From: Mesostigma viride
Taxonomy: Eukaryota; Streptophyta; Mesostigmatophyceae; Mesostigmatales; Mesostigmataceae
Direction of reading: 5' to 3'
Length of the DNA stretch: 64,000 nt
Assembly: GCA_009746045.1 (NCBI GenBank)
Contig: RPFO01000500.1
Coordinates: 467,559-531,558, forward strand
The notes beneath the pieces were generated by a model. The model did not search any database, was not told where the DNA came from, and saw only the letters and a list, made by a program, of their open reading frames with translations. The number at the start of each line of letters is the position of its first letter. Within the stretch, counting starts at the first letter, position 1. The position numbers and the translations under genes were made by a program. Shown here piece after piece: positions 35,386-45,497 of this stretch.

Positions 35386-36219
35386 TTATTTGGATGCTGG
35401 TGCGGGGATCGGGCACTCCTTCTCAAACGCTTTCTGCTCGTTCCGGCACATGTCAAATTGGTTGGAGTAGTAGTCCATGCACTTGACATAACCGTTGAAC
35501 GTCTTGTTGCAGCGGGAATGCAAGCCCTTCAAACTGCAAGCAATCGGCATCAAGCACGCAGGCGGAGGGTCATACAGAGCTGTTATCCTCGCACATGCAG
35601 AGAGAGTGCTGTGTGTGTGAGGAGAAGGGGAGGGGCGGGGGGGAGAGAGAGAAAGAAAGGTTGTGGGATGGCACCAACGACAACCCGGTGCCAAGGATAC
35701 GTGGATAGGCGGAATGCTGTTGGAATCAGCGTGCGGTGGCAAGCACACAGGAAAGCATGCGTCAAAGGGCAGACCATAAAACAGGCACCCACGACAAAAA
35801 CAGGTTGCCAAATAAAACGGTAATAACAAGTTGTATCAGAAATGTCGGCGGTGAACCTTGTGAGAAAGTGCGAGCGACGATGTGCCTTAATGCCCCACAG
35901 CTACAACCGCACACGTAAATTTAGCCAGCAAATCGAGCGCAAGCACAACAGATCCAAGTATGGCATACAGTAAGCGGAACGGTCGGAAGCATGAAGTCCT
36001 TAGCAGAGAATATAGCCGTGGCGCTTACAGTGAAAGCACGCATGTCGTGACAGCGTCGCCTTGCTTTAGACACTCTTGCGGGTCAGCATTCTGCTTCTTG
36101 CAGGCGATGTACCCAGCATTCTGCGCGGCACATGAGGCAGCTACATGCTTCGCCGCTGCCATAAGCACAAACGAATTTGGTGGACCATTGACGGCCGACG
36201 CTGCTGGTTCTTCAGCCAT
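35386..36219 (-). CDS. NDUFA8: mitochondrial complex I CHCH subunit, NDUFA8-like
   Basis: Two exons on the minus strand, 36029-36219 and 35386-35533, give 112 residues, close to plant NDUFA8 length. The ATG at 36219 (ACAATGGCT) is preferred over upstream non-ATG codons. The protein shows the twin CX9C pattern: CAAQNAGYIAC with ECLKQGDAVTTC in the first part, and CNKTFNGYVKC with a downstream C(X)nC pair (MCRNEQKAFEKEC) in the second. Family knowledge: NDUFA8 is an accessory subunit of NADH:ubiquinone oxidoreductase on the intermembrane-space side, folded by disulfide relay. There is no N-terminal presequence, as expected for this import route. The intron has a GTAAGC donor and a TTGCAG acceptor. 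The gene is divergent from the fibrillin gene. Confidence 0.85.
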
Positions 36220-36943
36220 TGTTACACCCAAACCCTTGGCCAACAAATCAAATCAGCCGTTACACGGGGCCTTTCACTACAACGCTGCAATTCTGCAACA
36301 GCAATAAGGCCACTACCGACGATATAATGGTAACAATATGGCAGATGGCAGCTCGCCTTAGTGCGCGGTGTCCACCGTGACCCGGGCAAGGCAGCTGCTG
36401 AGCTGCGCGGCCATGGCGGGTGGTGCTATCACTGCTACTGTAGTGCATCCTTTCGGGCAATCACCATGCAATCACGCATGCAACACCATGGTGCCTTCTC
36501 CGTTGCTGCGAATTCGCCTGGGGAGGCTCTGGGTCTGCAAAGGCTACCCTGAGCGCCTTTGAGCAAATCCTCGCCGTCAGCATAAGAGTTGCTGCTGGCG
36601 AAGTTGCGATACAGTAAAGCAGGACTGTAAAGCAGGAATTTTGGCAGAAAGCCTTGGTGGCAGCGAGCCAGCGACGACGGATCTGGTCATCTGGATCTAG
36701 CAAAACTCACCGTAGCCTATCCAGTTATTCCAGTTATTCGATAAATTGCTAGAGCTCGTGCATGATTGGGCAATTTCGGTAAATTCCAGCATTGATCCAG
36801 ATTGTAGTATAAGCTTATAACCATACCAACCTTGCCTGATTCTCATCGAATCTCATCGACGTTCTCCAGTGACTGCTCTTTTCAACATCGTACCATATTG
36901 CAGACAAAATAGGCACTAACAGGGCATTGGGTCATAATTCGCC
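36220..36943. promoter_or_regulatory. shared divergent promoter region
   Basis: These 724 bp separate the start codons of the NDUFA8-like gene (minus) and the fibrillin gene (plus), so both promoters and 5' UTRs must lie here unless upstream non-coding exons exist. No TATA box or known element was picked with confidence. Confidence 0.5.
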
Positions 36944-39900
36944 ATGGAAACCTTGTGTATATCCCCGTCGGTTTCCGTTAATCACTCTTTCCTGTCCGGC
37001 ATCTCCCTAGAACGTCGCACCACCCCGACCATTGCCAGCTACCGGACTGCCAAGCTGCAGACTCGTGCTTTCTTCAAATTCGGCGGCGGTAAAAACAAGG
37101 CAGTTACAGATGCCAAAGCCAAATTGAAAGAGAGCATTGCTGGTCTCAACAGGTGAGCCCACGGGTCACGTTCCGCACCGCATGCAGCCTGGCAGCACAT
37201 CCCCTTGTTCGTTAAACCACCGTTGTGGGTAATGTACTTCACACTCGCCGCTTTAACGCCCGCGTGGCACTTCGGCCCGGTGTTCGAGAGAGCGCGGCGC
37301 AAACCAGGGACTTCCGACCGCTAATTTCCTAAGAGACCCGCATACATCACTCCGTACCGCATCAGTCATACCATATCATTACCACAAAAGTGACCCCATA
37401 GCTTGATAGATGGCAAACCCATCATATGACAACCCATCACAGTATGCAGTCGCGTTTTGTTTCTGCTGAATGGCATTCCCAAGTGACGTCAAGTTGGGGG
37501 CAAATGCCAAGGGTGCCAGCGTACAGCCGCGCTGCAAGTGCACGTGCACAGAAGCCACCCTCGATAACTCCTTTCGCATTTCGGCGCTTGCGTGGAGTCA
37601 TCATCTGCCTTAGGAAAATATCGAGTGCTTTTGTTGCTTAATTATCAGTCCTAGTCTGCACACTTCATCTCCCGCTCATCCACATGGAAAAGCATGGAAG
37701 CCTTCCTCGCTCGTGTAGTTTGTCTCTCCTCCCTCTGGCTTATCATGTGCCACTGTACACCATTGTATGTGCATTAGGTGCATTGGGTGCATAAGGTGCA
37801 TAAGGTGCATTAGATGCATTAGGTGCATTAGGTGCATGAGGTGCATTAGGTGCATTAGGTGCATGAGGTGCATTAGGTGCATTAGGTGCATTAGGTGCAT
37901 TAGGTGCATTAGGTGCATTAGGTGCATTAGGTGCATTAGGTGCATTAGGTGCATTAGGTGCATTAGGTGCATTAGGTGCATTAGGTGCATTAGGTGCATT
38001 AGGTGCATTAGGTGCATTAGGTGCATTAGGTGCATTAGGTGCATTAGGTGCATTAGGTGCATTAGGTGCATTAGGTGCATTAGGTGCATTAGGTGCATTA
38101 GGTGCATTAGGTGCATTAGGTGCATTAGGTGCATTAGGTGCATTAGGTGCATTAGGTGCATTAGGTGCATTAGGTGCATTAGGTGCATTAGGTGCATTAG
38201 GTGCATTAGGTGCATTAGGTGCATTAGGTGCATTAGGTGCATTAGGTGCATTGGGTGCATTAGGTGCATCAGTTGCATTAGGTGCTTCATGCGATGGCTA
38301 GAGGGGTACCTTTTTGCCTGTGCCATATCACCCAGCACTCGGAAAAACTCCCTAGTAGCCGGTGCTCTCTGTGCCCCGCTGCCCTCCGCCACGCCCAACC
38401 CAGCATCAACACCTCGGTGGCTTTGTGCAGTGCAGCGCGTTCTGCTGCCCTGTTGTTAGGCACGCAGCACGCACACCTCGCGAGGCAGGCAGCATGCACA
38501 CCTCGCGAGGCAGGCAGCATGCACACCGCGCCAGCTGGGTTCTACGCACAGTCGGCCCACGTCACGTACCTGGGTTTTGTCGGGAGCTTGACCTTGCCAC
38601 CCGGCACACAACCCCAGCCTCGTGCGTATCCTTCACGTCCTGCTCTGTTGGACGTCCGCTGCACACTTGGATGATGGACTCTTGGTGGAGGATGGCCAGC
38701 ATTCTGTGCTTTCTATGGTGGGGTATCTTGGAGGGAATGCACCTACGGGCGTAGTAACCCTGGGGACTGACACTCGCACTTGAGGGCGCCCAACCCAAGT
38801 ACATCGCTGATCCGATCATCCTGCTGGTGTCACCCTTGCCCTGCTCCAGGCACAAGAAAGTGGATTCTAAACTGAAAACAAAATGTTGGTAAACAGTAGA
38901 TGAGTGACTGCTGGAAAGCCCACACGGCCTCTTGTCTTGCACTGTCGCATGGTCACAGGGGTGTTGGGGCGGGGAAGGAAGATGTGGCGGCGGTGCGTGC
39001 GGCTGCAGATGCGCTGGCAGAGTTTGGCCGCGAGCAGACCACAACGGACGGATCGTTGAGCGCCACCTGGAAGCTGCTGTTCACCACGGAGAAGGAGACA
39101 CTTTTCATCATTGAGAAGGCCTCGCTGTTTGGCACACAGACTGGGGACATCTTCCAGGTACAGGCGCAGGGGCCATCGTTCAGGTACAGGCACCGGGGCC
39201 ATTGCGGGTGGTGGGTGGCGCTGCCGGGGCGTGGGGTGGGCTGTGGAATGTGGGTTTCCCAAGGGAGGGGTTGGTTGCGGTCAGGGGCAAAGGGGTGGGG
39301 TCGGGTGGGGTGGGGAAGGAGGGACTGCGAGGCATCGCAAGGGGCTGTGGTTAAAGGGCAGGTGCATTGGGGTACCATGAGTCAGGTACAATGAGGTGCA
39401 ATGGGGTGCCATGATATAATTGGGTTGAAGAAAACGGAAACTCGTGGGAAAGGGTGGAATGGCTGTTAGTGGGTGAGGGGGGCTAGAGATGGAGGCCTGC
39501 ACCGTTGGATGGGCCGGAGGCTGTCTGTTCTGTTGTATTTGTGCCTGAGCTCGCCCTTATAATTCCCCGTGGCCACTCCCCCCCTTTTGGCATGCATGCC
39601 TTCCTGCCCCCCCCCCCTTCCCCTTGCCTTCCCTCCTCATCCCCCAGGTCATCGACGTCTCCAACGACGAGCTCATCAATGTGATCACGTTCCCTCCGGC
39701 GGGTGCCTTCATCGTCAACGCCACCATCGACGCCGCGTCGCCGCAGCGGTGCAACTTCAAGTGCGTGGGACCGTTGATCTGCATGACTTGGCGGTCATTG
39801 TTGTTGGTGTGGCTTTCTTGGTGTCGCGGGGATGTGGAGGCGGCATGCTACACCCTGAACATGTGCAGCTCAAGTTACCAGTTCATGGGGATAGCCCTGG

Positions 39901-41410
39901 GGTAGCCCATGAAGGAACCCACAGAATCTGACATGTCCATGTCCTGTAGGCAATCGCCCAAAGAAGGGTAAGTGCCCTGTCCACGTTGCACATGTCTCGT
40001 CATTCTGTTTGGGGCTGCCCTGTGTTGTTATTCCCGCACCATTAGTGGCTCTCGGCTTTGACAAGCTGCATGGAGGACGACCAGGTGGCATCTGCATGTA
40101 CAGGGCGTGGAGGCTACCTGCCAAGCATCGTAGCAGCGTGGCAGCCGACCATTTTGTTGGAATAGCAGGCGGTGGCAGGGAGAGCACCGTTAGAGGTGCA
40201 TGCTTGGCAGCAGTTGTGTACATGGGATCCTGTCACTCGTACATGACGTGCATTTTCCATGTATTTTGAGTGACAAGTCTGGCACCCAATAATTCATGGC
40301 ACCGGCATTTAATATCAATCAACTGATAACTTGCCCACCCCGCCAATTCTCTTGACCCATCTCCAACCCTGCAGGTTTGACAGCGTGATACTCAAAACCG
40401 ATAAACTGCGCTGGAAGCTGCCGCCCTTTGGCCAGGGATGGTATGTTCCATGGGCAGTTCCTACAGCATTGCTCGCTACAGTGTCCATGGTCACACATTT
40501 GCTCCGTAAACTAGTGCATAGTGGTGCATCATGGTACTCCATGTTTGGTAGAAATTTGTTGTACGACGGTATTAATAACCATGACCCATAGTGAAGGCCT
40601 GACTGCTTGGAACAAGGTGTTTGCCTCTGCCCATGCTGACATGAGTCCATGCGTGCACACTTGTTGAAAGCCCCCTCGCTTTCTCCTTTGACCAATGCCT
40701 AGTAGTGCTGATGGATGCTTGTAGGCCCTGATAATATTTTGCTCCCCAGTTGAGTGGGAGCCCTCTGTCAACTCCCATTCATGGTTTCCGTTTCCTCATG
40801 CATGCACACAGCAAAGCTTCGAACTTATTATCGGGTTATCGTGGGGTATTCTAGTGGTGGGTATGTTCCCAACATAATACCAAGTACTTCAGCACTATTA
40901 TTCTTATTGTTGTTATTATTATTACTACTACTATTATTACTATATACAGGAAGTTGTGACTTAAAGAGTCTGGTTGTCTTATTGTGGTAGAGAACCTGGC
41001 TGTGTTTTGCACCTAATCATGCATGCAACCCTCCATGCGTGCACTACTGTGCTCTACCTTCAGTCCCGCGTTAATTGTGCAATTTACCACGTATACTTAC
41101 ATGAATTGTTTGTGGCCGCCTCGCTGCATCCGGATCGGTGTTATGCCAGCAGATTGGTTAGAAAGCCGGCATTCATGTACACAACTATTGTTTGGAATAG
41201 TCGGTGTGTATGAACCAAGTTCCGTGTATGCATGGTAACATCACCAAATAAACCGTGCATGGCTCCTTGACTGGGCCCGTTTGGTGATCTTACCTGCGCA
41301 GGTTTGAGTCGGTGTACATGGATAGCGACCTGCGCATCGCGAAGGACAGCCGCGGAGACATGCTAATCTGTGAACGCTCCAAGGTGCCCTGGGCAAAGGA
41401 GCCTGAATGA
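36944..41410 (+). CDS. plastid fibrillin / plastid-lipid-associated protein, 5 exons
   Basis: Exons: 36944-37152, 38959-39157, 39648-39760, 40375-40440, 41302-41410. They total 696 nt, an intact 231-residue protein, with all introns GT-AG. Residues 1-48 are Ser/Thr/Arg-rich and acid-poor, like a chloroplast transit peptide. The PAP/fibrillin domain follows: AKLKESIAGLNRG at about 60-71, the signature TWKLLFTTEKETL in exon 2, VIDVSNDELINVI in exon 3, WKLPPFGQGWFESVYMDSDL across exons 4-5, then RIAKDSRGDMLICER near the end. The last motif resembles the fibrillin branch ending RxxKDxRGDYLVVxR in land plants. Family role: binding lipids or quinones at plastoglobules and thylakoids. The exact subgroup is not certain. 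Confidence 0.85.
37767..38290. repeat. 9-bp repeat (TTAGGTGCA)n in fibrillin intron 1
   Basis: About 57 units occur, nearly perfect in the middle and variable at both ends (GGGTGCA, ATGAGGTGCA). The unit is three codons long, so each frame encodes one simple tripeptide (CIR on plus, HLM on minus). It is intronic and not a gene. Confidence 0.95.
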
Positions 41411-41775
41411 TGGGCAAAGATAAAACACAGCATGCTCTAGACCTCTCTAGAGCTATACAAATACATGGTTGTCTAATTTCAACATTGATATAGAAAGGTT
41501 GTAAGACAGAATCATGGAGATCGGAGTTTCGCTGTCGATATGAGATGTACCATGGCTTCACGCACATTTTTGTTTCTGGCCGGAGCATGCATGGTTTCCA
41601 CCTAGCATGTCGTACGTGCCGGACGGTCGGGGCAGAAATATTGCACATGTGCATACAATATCCGCTCCCTGTTTTATTTTATAATTATTTCTTACTATCC
41701 CCGCCACGGGATGGTGGAGCATGATGCAGACTGCAGGCCTATGTCGGCCGCGCTGGGTGCTGGAATACAGCGGTA
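41411..41775. other. 3' flank of the fibrillin gene, nothing else seen
   Basis: This is expected to hold the 3' UTR. No further gene or repeat is evident. Confidence 0.5.
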
Positions 41776-41933
41776 CGTGTGCAGGTGCACTTTGTGCACC
41801 CAGAGCAGGTGCATGTAGTTTACATCATACCCTTGCAGGAAGTAGCCAAGCGTGTCTTAAAAGCCATATGCCCCTTCTCAGGGATATGTGCTACATTTTA
41901 CTCCTAACGGAGTTATTAATTAATTAATTAATT
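41776..41933 (+). mobile_element. 3' end fragment of the ORF1-only family, plus orientation
   Basis: The sequence from GTGCAGGTGCAC through GGGATATGTGCTACATTTTA matches the reverse complement of the 3' UTR in copies A-C. It keeps the hairpin (41900-41913) and ends in a run of TTAA. It abuts copy C, which lies in the opposite orientation, so the two form a tail-to-tail pair. Confidence 0.75.
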
Positions 41934-43790
41934 AGGAACATAACTCCGTTGGGAGTATATGTAGCACATAGCCCTGAGAAGGGGCATATGAGCCTATAAT
42001 ACATTCTAAGCTACTTCCTGCAAGGTTGGGAATGTAAACAACACTTGCTCTAGGTGCACCAAGGCACCTGCACCCTCATGATGTATCGCGCTATGCCCGG
42101 TTAAGGGGGAGCGTGGCATGTGGGGGAAGATCATCATGCCTATGCAAGAGCTATGGCATGGCTTCTCGATCAGCAGAGAGTGACTCCCTGCATGGGCACA
42201 ACATAACTAAATAAAGCTAGGCATCATCTGAAGTGTGGCTCATCATAGGCACACATGTACATGATTAAATAAAGCGCGTGGCTTAGCTGCCCGGATAGGG
42301 CCTCGAGGAGGCGTACATGTACATGGCCACGGTCTATCTATTCTACACTACTACTGCTGTATTCCCCTAAGCTGGGGCGTCTGGAGTCGCGCTGGGGCCG
42401 CGGGGGTCGCCTGCCAGGGCTAGCTTGTGGCCGACGTAGATGGCCGCCCCCTTCCAGTACACCGGCTGCCCCGCCTTGGGCTGCCGGAGCTGGAGGTAGG
42501 TCGGCCATAGCTCCCGTCGCCGTTGTTGCTGCGCGCCAGGGTCAAGTCGTCGTCAATGGTGAAGAGAGTCTTCTCGAGCCGCTTGCGGCGTCGGAGAAAA
42601 GAAATCTTGTCCGCCGGGGTCTTAAAGGTGAGAAGGAGCGGGGGCGCCCCTGCCTTACCCCGCGCGCGGGGAAGGCGGTGGGCGACCAGGTCGATCTCAC
42701 CATTAAGACCCATGCGACCAAGGATTTCTCTCTCAAACGCACGCGTAAGCTTCTCGTAATTCTCACCTTCCTCCATGTCGAAGTTCTTGACAATGACGTT
42801 GAGGCTGCGCTTGGCGAGCTCGGCCTCCCCGCGGAGGTCAAGCGTCTGCCGTTGAAGCTGGGCTGCGACGGCGGAGGTGGTGGAGGTGGTGTGTTGCTTA
42901 AGCATGTCCGCCCAGGTGGTGATGGGAGGAGCATCGCCGGCCAGGCCAGCCGGGGCTGGCTTGGCGGCAATGTCCTTCACCGCCCGGGCGGTGAGGCCTG
43001 CGGTGTTCTGCAGAACCTCGATAGCGATGGCGTTGTCCTTAAGACGCTGGATCGATGTCACGGAGCTGGGCGGTGATGGAGTCGGTGGAGGCGGAGGGGG
43101 GGGGGGTGGAGGCGAGGAGGGTGGCGGTGGCGGTGACGGTGGTGGAAATGTGAGGGAGCTCAGCAGCCAGCGTGCCTCCAATTGCCGCCACATCTGCAGC
43201 AATGGGCGTCACGTGCTGTGAGAGGGCGGCGTGGAGGTGGTGGACGAAGGTGGATTCGGTAATGGGGGCGGGGTGCAGAAGGTCCTCGGCCGAGCGCTTA
43301 GTGAGGGTAAAGAGAGCTGCGAGCTGAAGGCGGGGGCGAGACCAGCCGGCCAGGTTGGTCGACGAGTCTGAGACGCGGTGGGGATGCCGGCCGTCAACTC
43401 CGTTGCGGAAAAAATGGGTGTGGAAAGCGAGTTGCTGGCACAGGGCCAGCAGTGAGGCGTGTGACCCGTAAAACACGAGCTCCAATATCTTGATGGGTGG
43501 CATGTCGAAAAAGGCAGGCCTGTTGACGACAAAGCTGGTGGTAAAGAGCCTGTCGACGTCAAAATCACGCTCAGACCAGCCAGGTTCGCCTGGGCGACTG
43601 CGCTTTGGGTCAGGCGATGCGCAGAGGGCGAGGAGAGCCCGGGAGGGTTCTGGGCGACCACCAGTGCGCGACTAGTGTCACCACCGCCTTCCGGCCCTGA
43701 TGGCGAAGCTGCAGCCGTAGCTGCAGACGTATTTTCAGTGCCGAGCGCAGCCGTCAGGCTGCGTTGCGTCGATGGGCGTTTGCTCATCGT
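41934..43790 (-). mobile_element. ORF1-only non-LTR element, copy C
   Basis: Read on the minus strand, ORF1 starts near 43787 (ATG, MSKRPSTQRS) and runs with frameshifts to about 42420. It is followed by about 480 bp of 3' UTR nearly identical to copy B, and the hairpin at 41943-41956. The coding part is broken: frames at 43209-43787, 43039-43503 and 42420-43202 carry successive pieces (SRALVVAQNPPG, then NLAGWSRPRLQLAALFTL, then VIVKNFDMEEGEN and LTLARSNNGD). No reverse transcriptase lies between ORF1 and the tail. It is a decayed copy. Confidence 0.75.
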
Positions 43791-43941
43791 ATATTGTGTA
43801 ATAGCGTCGGAAAATTATATCAGCATGTGCGTCTTAGAAAGACGAAGCGATTGTGATCAATATTCACGACTAAATTCGGTGCTGAAACGTGAAAGTTATG
43901 AGCTCTGCCGTCAGCCATGGCTATCTCGTGGCATCATCCAT

Positions 43942-44950
43942 TAAATTAAATTAAATTAAATTATAACATGCCTCCGTGGGGAGGTCATGTAGCACATATT
44001 TCATGATGGATGGGGTGGAGGAAGCCGCGTGGTCGAACTATCCTAACTCTATCTAGAAAATCCTAACTGCACTACTCATCAAAACGCCTCCTCCGCTTGG
44101 GGGGAGGTGGCTTGCCCACAGGGTCGGGCGTGTGCGCCTTGACAATCTTCTTCTGGACACCGCGTCTTGTCCTGCATGGCAGTCCAAAGACGGGAGAGAG
44201 AGTGGATGCGGTGCTCAAACTGGGCTGGGACCACTAGGTCGTCCAGCAACATCTGAACGTAGTTCGTGACCGGTTTCCCTACCCTTTTGGGAATGTCCTT
44301 GGGGCCAGGCCAGGTCAGAATGTGCCGCCCTGGCTGTCCAAGCCGCTGGGGGCCGGCCAGACCGAGGGTGGTGTCGACCTGGCTGGTGCGTGCACTTGGT
44401 GTCCTACAAATGCTATCCTACGCTGCCTAATCTCGTCCGAAACACGAGGCATGCCATGATACAAAGACTCTGATGACGGACGCTCGGAAAAACCTACATT
44501 AAGGACCTGCCGGAGCATCCTGTAAACTGTGCCGTCGAGCCGAGCTGCCAGTTTGGGTGGGAGGGTCCACGCCTCGGCGCCATACGTGAGCACCGTGAGG
44601 ACGAGGACCTTGAAGAGCATGCGCTTGCGGTGCCCGTTAAGGCCCTTCGAGCGCCAGTAGGGTGTGAGCGAACGGAGCTTGGCCCAGGCAAGGCCGATGC
44701 GGGTGTCCACATCGTCGGCGGTGTCAGGAAGCCAGCTCCCCAACAGCTTGAAGCGGTCTCGGAACGGGACCTCCGTCCCGTCGAGCAGGCGCGGCAGCGG
44801 TGGTTTACTGGATGCTCCTATCACCATCGCCTCAGTTTTGACACTAATCTCCAGCCCCACCGCCCGCGCCTCCAGGCCCAGGCAGTCCAGCCAGGTCTGA
44901 ATGTGCTCGGGGCTCTCGATGAGGGTGGTATCATCCGCATAAATCAGGTC
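43942..44950 (-). mobile_element. 5'-truncated LINE with reverse-transcriptase C-terminus
   Basis: GGCATCATCCAT occurs at 43930-43941 and 44951-44962, a 12-bp target duplication around a minus-strand insert. The insert starts inside the reverse transcriptase just before YADD, continues through its C-terminal domain, and ends in a 3' UTR with hairpin (43971-43984) and an AATTT tail. The flanks rejoin into a plus-strand sequence that also occurs near 31425-31445, so this LINE landed inside an older element. Confidence 0.8.
44100..44950 (-). pseudogene. non-LTR retrotransposon reverse transcriptase, C-terminal part, frameshifted
   Basis: The frame ending at 44315 shows YADD followed by TTLIESPEH (palm catalytic block), then FKLLGSWLPDTADDVDTRIG, KRMLFKVLVLTVLTYGAEAW and RMLRQVLNV, the usual downstream region of LINE reverse transcriptases. 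After 44315 the homologous frame shifts (GPKDIPKRVGKPVTNYVQML near 44290-44230) and shifts again before a basic end (PPPKRRRRFDE). The endonuclease and most of the polymerase are missing through 5' truncation, so the copy is dead. It is an old genomic transposon fragment. Confidence 0.82.
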
Positions 44951-44962
44951 GGCATCATCCAT

Positions 44963-45015
44963 GGGGGCCATTATGGGCGCACAACGGAGTTATGTTACAA
45001 TTCAATTCAATTCAA
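44963..45015 (+). mobile_element. 3' tail of an older retroelement, plus orientation
   Basis: CAACGGAGTTATGTTACAAT followed by repeated TCAAT matches the 3' end of the ORF1-only family, but the 5' half of the hairpin is missing. It is the right-hand remainder of the element interrupted by the LINE insertion. Confidence 0.6.
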
Positions 45016-45497
45016 TATTCGCGACACTCCCGGAGATATCGCCCGAGAGGGAGGGGGGGGGTGTTCAAGCACCCCCCGCTCCCCCCCCCCCCCCCAGCCA
45101 CAGGAACCCCCCGGGGTTAGCTAGGGGGGCAGACCCCCCGCTCCCCCCCCCCTCATGCATTGCCCCCCCCGGGGGTTCCAGTTGACGTCTGCAAGCCTTC
45201 TTTACCACCACCCCTCCCCCCCCCGTCATCAACCAAGGTTCGCACATGCATGGTAATGACCTTAAATATTTTATATCTTGGTAAAAACTTCAGCGGCAAA
45301 GCCTGGGCGGGAACAAAACGGTGGCAAAGGTAATGGGGCCCAAGGGGGGGGGGGGGGGGGGGGGGTCGGACCCACCCCCACCCCCACTCATAAATCATCG
45401 GGGGTGGGGGGTTCGGACCCTCCTTCCCCCCCCCCCCCCGGGCCAATGGGACCCCCCCGGGGTCGGGGCGATATCTCCGGGGCGGTCGCGAAAAGTG
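45016..45497. mobile_element. inverted-repeat element with long G and C runs
   Basis: The left end, ATTCGCGAC then CCCGGAGATATCGCCC, is matched in inverted order by GGGCGATATCTCCGG and GTCGCGAAAA at the right end (to about 45497). Both arms are packed with runs of 7-20 G or C. The centre (about 45220-45330) is ordinary mixed sequence with no coding capacity. A MITE fits. No target duplication was identified. Confidence 0.65.

Noticed and set aside
37676-38459. Frames encoding HLM or CIR tripeptide repeats
   Set aside because: They are a 9-bp satellite inside fibrillin intron 1.
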